Source: Flavobacteriaceae bacterium (GTDB taxonomy: Bacteria > Bacteroidota > Bacteroidia > Flavobacteriales > Flavobacteriaceae). From it: 42,211 bases of DNA. Location: contig CANGTL010000022.1 in NCBI GenBank assembly GCA_947456815.1, positions 1 through 42,211 of the forward strand. The letters are read 5' to 3'. The notes beneath the pieces were generated by a model, which did no database searches, was not told the DNA's origin, and saw only the letters and a list, made by a program, of their open reading frames with translations. Shown piece by piece: positions 8,507 through 16,688 of the stretch. Every line of letters starts with the position of its first letter. Position 1 is the stretch's first letter. The translations under genes were made by a program, and so were the position numbers.

Positions 8507-9388
8507 TTAATTATTGTATCCGAACCGTTTTAATTGATTGACGTTGCTTCTCCAATTCTTATTGACTTTCACATACATTTCGATATGGATTTGCTTGCCG
8601 AAGAATTTCTCTAAATCTGCTCGTGCTTCGACGCCTACTCTTTTGAGTGCTTCGCCTTTGTGACCGATGATGATGCCTTTTTGGGTGTCGCGCTCAACCA
8701 TAATCAAGGCTCGAATTCGAATAATTTTCTCATCTTCAAAAAACTCTTCTGTTTCGATTTCGACGGCGTAGGGAATTTCCTTGTTGTAATGCAATAGGAT
8801 TTTCTCACGTATTGTTTCGTTGACGAAGAAACGTTCTGGTTTGTCAGTTAGTTGGTCTTTCGGATAATATGCTGGAGACGCTGGCAATAACGAAATGATT
8901 CTGGCAAACACTTCAGGAACATTGAAGTTTTTCAATGCCGATATTGGAAAGATTTCTGCATTGGGCACTTTGGCGGACCAAAAGGCAACTTGTTCTTCTA
9001 ATTGCTCTTGATTGGAGTTGTCGATTTTGTTTAAAAGCAATAAAACTGGAATTTTTGCATGGATAATTTTATTGAAAAATGCCTCGTCTTTAAGATCTTG
9101 CTCGCCAATCTCGACCATATAAATGAGAATATCTGCATCTTCGAACGCTGATTTAACAAAGTTCATCATCGACTCCTGCATTTCGTACGCAGGCTTAATT
9201 ATTCCTGGCGTATCGGAAAGAATCAATTGAAAATCATCGCCGTTGACGATGCCCAAAATGCGATGGCGCGTGGTTTGCGCTTTTGAAGTGATGATAGATA
9301 ATCGTTCCCCTACAAACGCATTCATAAGCGTTGATTTACCAACGTTTGGGTTACCGATGATGTTGACAAAGCCTGCTTTATGTTCCAT
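8507..9388 (-). CDS. era: GTPase Era
   Basis: A 293-residue protein, typical length for Era. N-terminal G domain: GNPNVGKST (about residues 12-20), DTPGIIKP and NKID; C-terminal KH domain with the RNA-binding GIIIGHKGEALKRVGVEAR loop, followed by LEKFFGKQIHIEMYVKV and the usual end KNWRSN..LKRFGY. Era binds the 3' end of 16S rRNA and helps 30S assembly. It follows the initiator tRNA gene on the same strand by 60 bases, and no terminator separates them, so transcription through the tRNA into era is possible. Confidence 0.98.
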   Translation of the reverse strand: MEHKAGFVNIIGNPNVGKSTLMNAFVGERLSIITSKAQTTRHRILGIVNGDDFQLILSDTPGIIKPAYEMQESMMNFVKSAFEDADILIYMVEIGEQDLKDEAFFNKIIHAKIPVLLLLNKIDNSNQEQLEEQVAFWSAKVPNAEIFPISALKNFNVPEVFARIISLLPASPAYYPKDQLTDKPERFFVNETIREKILLHYNKEIPYAVEIETEEFFEDEKIIRIRALIMVERDTQKGIIIGHKGEALKRVGVEARADLEKFFGKQIHIEMYVKVNKNWRSNVNQLKRFGYNN

Positions 9389-9448
9389 AAATTTAGTCCA
9401 ACTGTGATTATATAAAAAAAGCCACTCATTGCTGAATGGCTTACTTAG

Positions 9449-9521
9449 TAGCGGGAACAGGACTCGAACCTGTGACCTTCGGGTTATGAGCCCGACGAGC
9501 TGCCTACTGCTCTATCCCGCG
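9449..9521 (-). tRNA. Initiator tRNA-Met (anticodon CAT)
   Basis: A 73-nt cloverleaf reads cleanly: acceptor GCGGGA with its partner TCCCGC, D-stem GAGC/GCTC, anticodon stem TCGGG/CCCGA with loop CTCATAA, T-stem ACAGG/CCTGT with loop TTCGAGT. Three initiator marks are present: three consecutive G-C pairs next to the anticodon loop, the A11-U24 pair, and no Watson-Crick pair between positions 1 and 72 (here C1 opposite U72). CCA is not encoded. A strong promoter lies directly upstream at 9534-9563. Confidence 0.93.
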
Positions 9522-9533
9522 CTGTTTCGAGTG

Positions 9534-9563
9534 CAAATATACAACCTAATATCATAAACACAA
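9534..9563 (-). promoter_or_regulatory. Promoter of the initiator tRNA
   Basis: On the minus strand, TTG (9561-9563), 19 bases, then TATATTTG (9534-9541). This is an exact match to the Bacteroidota consensus, with about 12 bases between the -7 box and tRNA position 1. Confidence 0.75.
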
Positions 9564-9639
9564 GATAATTTGTCAAAAAATGTCAATCTTTCAATCACTT
9601 GACTACAAACAACATGGGAATGGAAATCACAAAAAACAA

Positions 9640-9668
9640 AAAACCACCAATTCCCATTGGTGGTTTTT
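9640..9668 (-). terminator. Terminator of the LRR gene pair
   Basis: Stem ACCACCAAT / ATTGGTGGT (9643-9651 with 9656-9664), loop of four, and T-rich sequence on the minus strand (TTTTTTGTTTTTT). It lies 50 bases after the stop of the downstream LRR gene. Within the 329 bases between 9388 and 9718 I see only this, the tRNA and its promoter. Confidence 0.85.
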
Positions 9669-9717
9669 AACCCATTAATTTAATTACAAAACAATTATTA
9701 ACTATAAAAAAACTTCT

Positions 9718-10569
9718 TTATTCTTCGTTGGTAAGTGCGGTGTTTTTGTCAACTACTTTTAGGTTGACTGAGAATCCTTCTTGGTTTAGCATCGTCATAT
9801 TGAGTGAATCTAGTTTTGAAAGATTCTTCGAAACTGGTCCGTTAAACATATTGTAGGAAATGTTCATTTCTTTCAATTTGTTTAGTTTCTCTAGATCGAA
9901 TGGAATTTGTCCTTCCATATTATTATCAAATAAACTAAAGACTTCTAGTTGTGATAAGTTCGCAATCTCTGGCTCCAATTTGCCAGTAAACTTGTTGCTG
10001 TTGAGAAGCAATATTTTAAGCGACTTCATTTGGTAAATGGCAAGAGGAATACTTCCTTCAAGTTCATTATTATAAACTGATAACTTTTTTAGCTTAGAAA
10101 GTTTTCCTAACTCGCTTGGTAGTTGTCCTGACAACTTATTCATGTATAACTCTAGTAATATCAACTCGCTTACGTCTCCGATGGAGTTTGGAATATTTCC
10201 GGTTAGTTTATTGAAGGAGACGTTTAGTATCTTCAACATTTTCATGTTTCCAATCGTTTCCGGAAGTACTCCAGAAATTGCATTTCTAGTTAATTTAAGT
10301 TTTTGAAGGTAGATCAGATTTCCTAATTCGTTTGGCAGTTCGCCCATCAAATTATTATTAGAGAGATCTAACGAAATCACTTTGCTATCACTAACTTTAA
10401 CTCCGAACCATCTTTCAACTGGTTCTTCTAGATTCCATTTTGTTTTCCAATGGCTTCCGTTGGTGGCTATGTATAATTTAATTAGCGCATCTTTTTCTGG
10501 AAGTGAAACACTTGCCAAGATTGGTGTTGACAATACTATTGTCAAGACAATTAGGGTAAGTTTTTTCAT
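9718..10569 (-). CDS. Secreted leucine-rich repeat protein (copy 1)
   Basis: A 283-residue protein with a signal peptide (about 1-20, LTLIVLTIVLSTPILASVS), an N-terminal cap like that of plant-type LRR proteins (ALIKLYIATNGSHWKTKWN, then WFGVKVSD) and about eight 23-24-residue repeats of the form LxxLxLSxNxLxGxIPxxIGN. The C-terminal 25 residues are outside the repeats. No T9SS sorting tail is visible, so it is probably periplasmic or released. It is 283 residues, exactly the length of its upstream neighbour, with repeats in the same register, so the pair arose by tandem duplication. The gap between the two is 53 bases without a terminator. The ligand is unknown. Confidence 0.88.
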   Translation of the reverse strand: MKKLTLIVLTIVLSTPILASVSLPEKDALIKLYIATNGSHWKTKWNLEEPVERWFGVKVSDSKVISLDLSNNNLMGELPNELGNLIYLQKLKLTRNAISGVLPETIGNMKMLKILNVSFNKLTGNIPNSIGDVSELILLELYMNKLSGQLPSELGKLSKLKKLSVYNNELEGSIPLAIYQMKSLKILLLNSNKFTGKLEPEIANLSQLEVFSLFDNNMEGQIPFDLEKLNKLKEMNISYNMFNGPVSKNLSKLDSLNMTMLNQEGFSVNLKVVDKNTALTNEE

Positions 10570-10622
10570 AATCTTGAGTTTAAAATATAAATGTGATTTG
10601 AGTTGTTTTTGACATTTAGGTA

Positions 10623-11474
10623 TTAATCTTCATTTGCATATGCTGAGTTTCTATCAACAACTGGCAAGTTAACAACCAATCCTTTTTCATTAATCATTGT
10701 CATATTAAGTGTGTCTAGTTTTGCTAAGTTTCTAGAAACCAACCCGCTAAACATATTGTATGAAATATTCATTTCTTTTAGATTGCTCAATTTTTCTAAA
10801 TCGAATGGTACTTGACCGTCCATGTTATTTTCAAATAAGCTTAAGTTTTCAAGGGAAGTCATGTTTGCTACTTCTTTACTTAATCGACCGGTAAGTTTGT
10901 TACTGTTCAATAACAAGATCTTTAGGGACTTCAGCTCGTAGATTGTACTTGGAATATTTCCAGACAATTCATTATTAAATAAAGACAAGGTCTTTAGGTT
11001 TTTCAAGTTTCCTAATTCCGCTGGAAGTTCTCCTGAAAGTTGATTCATAAACATCTCTACTGAAATCAAGGAAGTTACTTCACCCAGAGACACTGGAATT
11101 TTACCCCACAATTTATTAAAAGATAAGTTTAAATTTTTCATTTTTTTCAAGTTACCAATCGAAGCTGGTATTGCGCCTGAAATATCATTCTTGAATAGAT
11201 TCAGTTGTTGCAGATAAACTAGGTTACCGATTTCTGCAGGCAACTGTCCAACCAAATGATTGTTTGAAAGATTCAAAGCAATGACCTGATTATTTTGAAT
11301 TTTAACTCCATACCAAGTAGTCTCAGAAGCATCCAAATCCCATTTGTTCGTCCACTGACTTCCATTGGTCGCTTTATACAATTTTACTAAAGCCTCTTTT
11401 TCTGAGTTAGAAATGTTTGCCATCATAGAAGCTGTTGCAACAAAAGACAAGAATAAGGTAGTAATCTTTTTCAT
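10623..11474 (-). CDS. Secreted leucine-rich repeat protein (copy 2)
   Basis: A 283-residue paralogue of the next gene down. I start it at ATG 11474 (MKKITTLFLSFVATASMMA), which gives a clean signal peptide; an upstream in-frame start at 11534 would add 20 hydrophilic residues before it. It has the same cap (ALVKLYKATNGSQWTNKWD, WYGVKIQ) and about eight plant-like repeats, e.g. LNLSNNHLVGQLPAEIGNL. The C-terminus matches copy 1 (NLPVVDRNSAYANED against NLKVVDKNTALTNEE). It is the first gene of the pair. A possible weak -7 box (TTTATTTG) lies near 11532, one mismatch from consensus. Confidence 0.88.
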   Translation of the reverse strand: MKKITTLFLSFVATASMMANISNSEKEALVKLYKATNGSQWTNKWDLDASETTWYGVKIQNNQVIALNLSNNHLVGQLPAEIGNLVYLQQLNLFKNDISGAIPASIGNLKKMKNLNLSFNKLWGKIPVSLGEVTSLISVEMFMNQLSGELPAELGNLKNLKTLSLFNNELSGNIPSTIYELKSLKILLLNSNKLTGRLSKEVANMTSLENLSLFENNMDGQVPFDLEKLSNLKEMNISYNMFSGLVSRNLAKLDTLNMTMINEKGLVVNLPVVDRNSAYANED

Positions 11475-11646
11475 AATGAATGTTTTTACGTTTATTGATG
11501 GTGTAAACTTATGGTCATTATCGATAATGAGCAAATAAAATCGATAAACTACATCTTTTTTAATATTTTTACTATATTTTTCTTACAATAATTAAACTTT
11601 ATTTTTGCAAAATCGACGAACAACATCATTACAAAAAATCCAAAAT

Positions 11647-11680
11647 TTGTAAAATTCATATAAAAAAATAAGTACATTTG
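11647..11680 (+). promoter_or_regulatory. Promoter of the DUF1761 gene
   Basis: TTG (11647-11649), 23 bases, then TACATTTG (11673-11680), 27 bases before the ATG at 11708. This is a full match to the Bacteroidota promoter consensus at the upper spacing limit. Confidence 0.6.
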
Positions 11681-11707
11681 ATTACCTAACCAATTAAACA
11701 AATCATA

Positions 11708-12190
11708 ATGGAAATTAATTTTTTAGCATTATTAGTGGCAGCACTTTCGACTTTAGTAGTCGGATTTATTTGGTACAATCCTAAAGTTTTCGGAACTATT
11801 TGGATGAAAGAGTCAGAAATGACAGAGGAAAAAATGAAAGGAGCGAATATTGCAATGATTTTTGGATTGTCGCTTTTGTACGCTTTCTTAATGAGTCTTA
11901 TATTGCAGATGCTCGTCATTCATCAATTTGGAGCGATAGGAATGATTGGCGGCGATCCAACGATTGCTAAACCTTCTTATGCAGAATTTATGGCAGATTA
12001 TGGCAACGCATTTCGTTCATTTAAACACGGAGCGTTACATGGTTTTATGACTGGTTTAATACTGGTATTACCTGTAATCGGAACGAACGCGGTTTATGAA
12101 AGAAGAAGTTTTAAGTATACCATGGTAACAGGAGGATTCTGGACTGTTTGCTTTACGATTATGGGAGCCATCATTTGCGGTTGGCAATAA
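11708..12190 (+). CDS. DUF1761 family membrane protein
   Basis: A 160-residue protein with four predicted membrane helices (about 4-23, 51-72, 107-124 and 136-156). The start NFLALLVAALSTLVVGFIWY followed by NPKVFGTIWMKESEMTEEKMK is the typical DUF1761 opening. The function of the family is not known. It is a single gene with its own promoter upstream and a bidirectional terminator behind it at 12209-12236, shared with the convergent dehydratase gene. Confidence 0.9.
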   Translation: MEINFLALLVAALSTLVVGFIWYNPKVFGTIWMKESEMTEEKMKGANIAMIFGLSLLYAFLMSLILQMLVIHQFGAIGMIGGDPTIAKPSYAEFMADYGNAFRSFKHGALHGFMTGLILVLPVIGTNAVYERRSFKYTMVTGGFWTVCFTIMGAIICGWQ

Positions 12191-12208
12191 ACAATCTAAT
12201 ACAAATTG

Positions 12209-12236
12209 AAATCGCGTCTTACTTAGGACGCGATTT
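12209..12236. terminator. Bidirectional terminator
   Basis: Perfect 10-bp stem AAATCGCGTC (12209-12218) / GACGCGATTT (12227-12236) with an eight-base loop, between the convergent genes ending at 12190 and 12239. The T-tracts are short on both sides. Confidence 0.8.
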
Positions 12237-12238
12237 TA

Positions 12239-12517
12239 TTATGGGAGGGCATCAACGGCTGCAGCCAAATCAAAATCTTTTTGAGTAATGCCGTGGGCAT
12301 CATGGGTCGTTAATCGGAGTTTTACTTTATTATAGACATTAAACAACTCTGGATGATGGTTCATTTTTTCAGCTATCACTCCAACTTTATTGATAAAGGC
12401 CAATGCTTCTGCAAAATTCTTAAATGAATAATTCTTTTCTATTGCATTGTCCATATAACTCCAATTATTCAGAAGCTGTAGTTCTTTCTTAATGATACTT
12501 TCGTTTATTGCATTCAT
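12239..12517 (-). CDS. 4a-hydroxytetrahydrobiopterin dehydratase (pterin carbinolamine dehydratase)
   Basis: A 92-residue protein, the normal size of bacterial PhhB/PCD enzymes. It carries the family signature MNHHPELFNVYNKVKLRL followed by TTHDAHGITQKDFDLA, where the HHPE and the later His form the active site; the N-terminal WSYMDNAIEKNYSFKNFAEA segment also fits. The enzyme dehydrates 4a-hydroxytetrahydropterin during recycling of the cofactor of aromatic amino acid hydroxylases. No hydroxylase gene is in the window. I leave the symbol blank because phhB and pcd are both used. Confidence 0.92.
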   Translation of the reverse strand: MNAINESIIKKELQLLNNWSYMDNAIEKNYSFKNFAEALAFINKVGVIAEKMNHHPELFNVYNKVKLRLTTHDAHGITQKDFDLAAAVDALP

Positions 12518-12603
12518 TTCTTTTTTTATAAAGTTAGGTTAAATTTAGAAGCACTCGTAGAACTTTCTCTAAATTACGCCATCAAAAACTAGATGTAATT
12601 TCA

Positions 12604-13752
12604 TTGGATAAACTTTACTCTTACCAAATATATAGCGAAACCTCACAACTGCCCAACGAATGGGATTATTGGGCAGCAGCTAATATTTTTCTTTCAAAAG
12701 CCTACTTGGATGTATTGGAAAGGTCCGCACCAAAAAACATGTCCTGTCATTATATTGGATTGTTTGACGAGAATCGTTTAGTTGGAATTACTTTATCTCA
12801 GTTCTTAGATTTAAATCAACTTGAGTCTTTTGGTGAAAGAGATCGATGTGTCAAGACTTACATTAGAAACTTTATCTTCAAGAATTTTGCATCTCATGTA
12901 TTGTTTGTTGGAAATAATATGCTTACTGGACAAAACGCCTATGTCTTCTCCAATGAAATTCATACTGAAAAAGCACTAAAAACGATACATGCAGCCACAC
13001 TCGATTTGCAAAATCAATTGCGCTTCAAAGGAAAAAAAATTCACTTGACTTCTTTCAAAGATTTTAATGAAAGTGAAATAAAGTGCTTTCAGCTACCTGA
13101 ATACAAAGAACATTACATCTTTACGACCCAGCCCAATATGCTATTTTCGATTACCGAACAATGGCATTCTGAGCAAGATTATGTTGATGCTTTGAGCAAG
13201 AAATACAGAGATCAATACAAACGTGCGCGAAAAAAGATAGCGGAACTCGAAAAGAGAAAAATGACTTTGGAAGATATCATTACACATGAAAATGCTATTT
13301 ATGATTTGTACTTCCATGTGGCTAAGAATGCACCTTTCAATACATTCTTCTTGGCAAAGAATCACTTCCGGGTTCTTAAAGAAAAACTGAATGACAATTT
13401 TCTATTCTATGGTTACTTTGAAAACGGGAAACTTATCGGTTTTAATACGTTAATCAAGAATAGAAAAACTTTAGACACCTATTTCCTTGGTTACGACAAT
13501 ACCATTCAAAAGGAAAAAATGCTCTACCTCAATATGTTGTACGACATGATTGGCTATGCGATCAGCAAGAAGTACAACAACATTGTTTTTGGAAGAACCG
13601 CTTTAGAAATCAAAAGTTCGGTGGGCGCCAAGCCAATCAAAATGTTTGGATTGATTGAACATAGTAATCGTCTTATCAACTCCAAAATGTCGCTAATCTT
13701 TCCTTATTTGGAACCTGAAATGGTTTGGCAAGAACGAAATCCATTTAAGTAA
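12604..13752 (+). CDS. GNAT/FemAB-like acyltransferase family protein
   Basis: A 382-residue protein. The C-terminal half looks like a BioF2/FemAB-type GNAT fold: LSKKYRDQYKRARKKI (about 198-213), the strand-helix FLFYGYFENGKLIGFNTLI and a later FGRTALEIKSSVGAKPIKMF segment. Such proteins often transfer amino acid or acyl groups in envelope biogenesis, but the substrate here is unknown. No ATG is available near the start: the best candidate is TTG 12604 (DKLYSYQIY), and the next in-frame ATG is at codon 46, inside conserved-looking sequence. It has no close operon partner, so the start and function are moderately certain at best. Confidence 0.72.
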   Translation: MDKLYSYQIYSETSQLPNEWDYWAAANIFLSKAYLDVLERSAPKNMSCHYIGLFDENRLVGITLSQFLDLNQLESFGERDRCVKTYIRNFIFKNFASHVLFVGNNMLTGQNAYVFSNEIHTEKALKTIHAATLDLQNQLRFKGKKIHLTSFKDFNESEIKCFQLPEYKEHYIFTTQPNMLFSITEQWHSEQDYVDALSKKYRDQYKRARKKIAELEKRKMTLEDIITHENAIYDLYFHVAKNAPFNTFFLAKNHFRVLKEKLNDNFLFYGYFENGKLIGFNTLIKNRKTLDTYFLGYDNTIQKEKMLYLNMLYDMIGYAISKKYNNIVFGRTALEIKSSVGAKPIKMFGLIEHSNRLINSKMSLIFPYLEPEMVWQERNPFK

Positions 13753-13787
13753 AAATAATTTTAGACCTATGCTTTTAAAAAGATGTT

Positions 13788-14186
13788 CTAGGTTTTTCTT
13801 AAATATATTTTAACTTGACAGTAGCCAAATACAGCCAATATTAATTCTCCTATTGTTCCTGCAGCAAAAAGCGTTGATGGAACTCCATCAAAAAACAAAC
13901 TCAATATTCGACCGAATGCCAATCCACCCATAAACAAGATTTGAGAAAAGGTCGCGGCTTTCCATAAATTCGGTCTTAGCATGCCGACTACCCAAAACAA
14001 AGCAAAGGCAAGATATAATCCCATAATCGCACGAAAAACGTTGGATAGATCTGGCGTTTGTACTTGAAAGTCAAAAAGTTCTGGCAAAACTGTACTTGGT
14101 GAAAGTCCATAGACTAGTGCGGCGGCGATAACAATTATACTCGACAGCAGTAAGTGAACATTTTGTTGGATGGAATTCTGTTGCAT
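13788..14186 (-). CDS. DUF4345 family membrane protein
   Basis: A 132-residue protein with four hydrophobic helices (about 12-30, 48-67, 78-96 and 105-126). The segment VFRAIMGLYLAFALFWVVGM and the GRILSLFFDG turn are typical of DUF4345, a small membrane family with unknown function. It lies convergent to the GNAT-like gene. Its upstream region contains copy 2 of the structured intergenic element, and TATATTTG (14192-14199) could be its -7 box, although no TTG is found at the expected distance. Confidence 0.85.
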   Translation of the reverse strand: MQQNSIQQNVHLLLSSIIVIAAALVYGLSPSTVLPELFDFQVQTPDLSNVFRAIMGLYLAFALFWVVGMLRPNLWKAATFSQILFMGGLAFGRILSLFFDGVPSTLFAAGTIGELILAVFGYCQVKIYLRKT

Positions 14187-14191
14187 GATTT

Positions 14192-14199
14192 CAAATATA
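14192..14199 (-). promoter_or_regulatory. Candidate -7 element for the DUF4345 gene
   Basis: TATATTTG on the minus strand, six bases before the ATG at 14186, matches TAnnTTTG. It would give a very short or absent leader. No -33 TTG was found at 17-23 bases. Confidence 0.3.
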
Positions 14200-14222
14200 C
14201 AAAAAAATTGGATTGGAACGGA

Positions 14223-14330
14223 TTGCCCTAGCCCCGATGGTAGAGGAAATCCTTTTTTATAATCCTTTCGGAGTTTTAAACTCTGAAGGATTATAAAAAG
14301 ATTGTAACGGACAGCGGGAGATAGCTCCTA
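14223..14330. repeat. Structured intergenic element, copy 2 (TAGCCCCGATGG subtype)
   Basis: Conserved left part TTGCCCTAGCCCCGATGG, then AATCC; a 15-bp inner stem with one bulged T (14252-14267 with 14286-14300) topped by a second small palindrome (GAGTT..AACTC); then AAAGATT, ACAGCGGGAG, and a hairpin GGAG (14317-14320) / CTCC (14325-14328). CCC (14233-14235) can pair with GGG (14316-14318). It ends four bases before the stop of the ABC-F gene, so it may also end that transcript. Confidence 0.75.
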
Positions 14331-14333
14331 AAA

Positions 14334-16241
14334 TTACGCATTATCGATCTCTAATTGCACTTGTTCCCATTCTTCCAACAACTTGTCTAGCTCAGCTTTT
14401 TTCTTGTTGTAAGCGATGAAAAACGAGGCGTCTTCGATGTGTTTGTCGTAATTGGACGCCAAGGCTTTGTCGTCGTTTTGAATATCAATCTCGAGTTGTT
14501 TGATGTTGCTTTCTACCTTGCTCAGTCTGTTTTGAAGCGTCTTGCTTTTCTTCTGATCTTCATAGGAGACTTTGGTATTGTTGGCGGCAACTTCTTTCTT
14601 GACGACGTCTTTTTTCTCGACTTCGCGCATGTTTTCGAGATTGCGTTGTTCTAGAAAATAGTTGATGTCGCCAAGATATTCTTTGATTTTTTGGTCTTTG
14701 AATTCATAGACGATGTTCGACATGCCTTGCAGAAAATCACGGTCGTGAGACACCAAGAGCAGCGTTCCTTCGAATTTTTGCAGTGCCGCTTTCAGGACAT
14801 TTTTGGATTTGATGTCGAGGTGATTCGTCGGCTCATCCATCAACAGAACGTTGATTGGCTGTAATAACAATTTGCAGAGCGCCAGTCTATTTCGTTCGCC
14901 ACCGGAAAGCACTTTTACTTTTTTCTCAACATCGTCGCCTCGGAAGAGAAACGAACCAAGCATATCGCGCACTTTGGAGCGATTGGTATCGGTAGCGGCG
15001 TCTTCCATGGTTTGAAGTAGCGTAATTTCGCCATCGAGGTATTCCGCTTGATTTTGGGCAAAGTAACCCACTTGCACGTTGTGACCGAGTTTGATAGAAC
15101 CTTCGAATTCGAACTCGTGGACAATTGCTTTGATAAAGGTAGATTTTCCCTGACCATTTTGACCTACAAAAGCGATTTTGCTGCCTCGTTCTACCAACAA
15201 TTCGATGTCTTTTAGAATGGTTTTGTCTCCGTATTTTTTGGTCACGTGTTCCGCTTCGATCACCACTTTTCCTGGCACTTTAGAAACGGGAAAAGAGATG
15301 TTCATTACGGAATTATCATCTTCGTCTACTTCGATACGTTCTACTTTATCCAACTTCTTAATAAGTGATTGCGCCATGGAAGCTTTAGAAGCTTTGGCAC
15401 GAAACTTTTCAATTAGCTTTTCCGTTTCTTCAATCTTCTTGGCTTGATTCTTCTGTGTTGCTAGTTGTTTTTCACGGATTTCGTGACGCAGTTCTAGATA
15501 TTGAGAATAGGGTTTGTTGAAATCGTACGCTTTCCCTAGCGAAATTTCGATGGTTCTATTCGTCACATTATCTAAAAACATCTTGTCGTGAGAAACGATT
15601 ACAACCACTCCAGGATAGTTGCGAAGGAAGCTTTCTAACCAGATGATACTTTCGATATCAAGGTGATTGGTTGGCTCATCTAGCAACAGAATATCATTAG
15701 ATTGCAGCAATAGTTTTGCAAGTTCAATTCTCATTCGCCAACCGCCTGAAAAGGTTTCGGTGAGATTATTAAATACTTCTCGTTTGAACCCTAATCCGAG
15801 AAGGATTTTCTCGGTGTCACCCACATAATTATAACCGCCTAGCAGCTCAAAGCGATGGGTGTAGTCGGATAAGTCTTCGATGATTTGTGAGTATTCTTCG
15901 CTTTCATAATCGGTTCTGGTAACTAATTGGTGATTGATTTCTGTTAAACGTTTTTCAACTTCTTTGATTTCTGTGAATGCTTGATAAGCTTCTTCAAGGA
16001 CAGTTCTGCCTTGTTCGAAATCGATATCTTGTCGAAGGAACCCAATTTTCACTTCTTTTTCAGTCGCAATACTTCCCGAATCGGGAATCATATCTTTTGC
16101 TAAAATTTTTAGCATTGTTGATTTTCCAGCGCCATTTTTCCCGACTAGACCTACTCGATCGCCAGCTCCCATTCTAAAAGTTACTTCTTCGAATAAGTAG
16201 GTTCCGCCAAATGAAACCGAGAGATTGTGAATGTTTAGCAT
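14334..16241 (-). CDS. ABC-F family ATPase
   Basis: A 635-residue soluble protein with two ABC ATPase domains and no membrane segment. The first has Walker A GKNGAGKST (about 36-44), signature FSGGWRMRIELAKLLL and LLLDEPTNHLD; the second has GQNGQGKST, LSGGERNRLALCKLLL and LLMDEPTNHLD. Between them lies the charged linker (about 240-310) diagnostic of ABC-F proteins, and a C-terminal coiled coil (about 555-635) resembles Uup/YheS. ABC-F proteins act on the ribosome; which paralogue this is cannot be decided from the sequence alone. It is divergent from the DUF983 gene with only 66 bases between the starts. Confidence 0.95.
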   Translation of the reverse strand: MLNIHNLSVSFGGTYLFEEVTFRMGAGDRVGLVGKNGAGKSTMLKILAKDMIPDSGSIATEKEVKIGFLRQDIDFEQGRTVLEEAYQAFTEIKEVEKRLTEINHQLVTRTDYESEEYSQIIEDLSDYTHRFELLGGYNYVGDTEKILLGLGFKREVFNNLTETFSGGWRMRIELAKLLLQSNDILLLDEPTNHLDIESIIWLESFLRNYPGVVVIVSHDKMFLDNVTNRTIEISLGKAYDFNKPYSQYLELRHEIREKQLATQKNQAKKIEETEKLIEKFRAKASKASMAQSLIKKLDKVERIEVDEDDNSVMNISFPVSKVPGKVVIEAEHVTKKYGDKTILKDIELLVERGSKIAFVGQNGQGKSTFIKAIVHEFEFEGSIKLGHNVQVGYFAQNQAEYLDGEITLLQTMEDAATDTNRSKVRDMLGSFLFRGDDVEKKVKVLSGGERNRLALCKLLLQPINVLLMDEPTNHLDIKSKNVLKAALQKFEGTLLLVSHDRDFLQGMSNIVYEFKDQKIKEYLGDINYFLEQRNLENMREVEKKDVVKKEVAANNTKVSYEDQKKSKTLQNRLSKVESNIKQLEIDIQNDDKALASNYDKHIEDASFFIAYNKKKAELDKLLEEWEQVQLEIDNA

Positions 16242-16283
16242 ATTATTGTGACTATTGTTACATTAGAAACCTTTACAAAAGAA

Positions 16284-16291
16284 TACCTTTG
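16284..16291 (+). promoter_or_regulatory. Candidate -7 element for the DUF983 gene
   Basis: TACCTTTG lies 16 bases before ATG 16308. The nearest upstream TTG (16255-16257) is 26 bases away, slightly more than the usual maximum of 23. Confidence 0.4.
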
Positions 16292-16307
16292 TAGAAAATT
16301 TTTGCAA

Positions 16308-16688
16308 ATGTTAAAAAAAGGATCCAAACTAAATAGTATTTTAACAGGAACTTGTCCGAGATGTCAGAATGAGAGCATGTATGTAAATGCGAATCCTTTT
16401 AATATGTTAACCGTTTTAAAAATGCATGAAAAATGCACTCATTGTGGATTAAAATATCAATTGGAACCCTCTTTTTTTTATGGAGCGATGTATGTTAGTT
16501 ATGCCCTTAATGTAGCCATTGGAATTGCGGCTTTCGTAATTTCACACGTATTTTTTAAACTCAATTTGAAAGTTTCTTTTGGAATCATTGTTGGTTCAAT
16601 TATTGTCTTATACCCATTAGTATTGCGCTGGGCTCGAAACATCTATATTAATATGTTTATTTCTTACGACTCCAACGCCAAGAAATAA
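16308..16688 (+). CDS. DUF983 zinc-ribbon membrane protein
   Basis: A 126-residue protein: a small zinc-ribbon-like head with two Cys pairs (CPRC near residue 15, CTHC near 42), then two membrane helices (about 61-80 and 87-106) and a short cytoplasmic tail. The motif order and length fit DUF983. I chose ATG 16308 because the open frame from 16248 runs through the candidate promoter box (16284-16291) and adds residues unrelated to the family. Its stop codon touches the stop of the convergent FAD oxidoreductase with no spare base. Confidence 0.85.
   Translation: MLKKGSKLNSILTGTCPRCQNESMYVNANPFNMLTVLKMHEKCTHCGLKYQLEPSFFYGAMYVSYALNVAIGIAAFVISHVFFKLNLKVSFGIIVGSIIVLYPLVLRWARNIYINMFISYDSNAKK

Noticed and set aside
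8306..8533. 75-codon plus-strand ORF between the 7810 gene and era
   Set aside because: It runs through two palindromic elements and into the era 3' end. Its translation has no protein-like pattern.
9534..9717. Possible second tRNA or small RNA after the initiator tRNA promoter
   Set aside because: No second cloverleaf is visible on either strand. The only structure is the LRR terminator.
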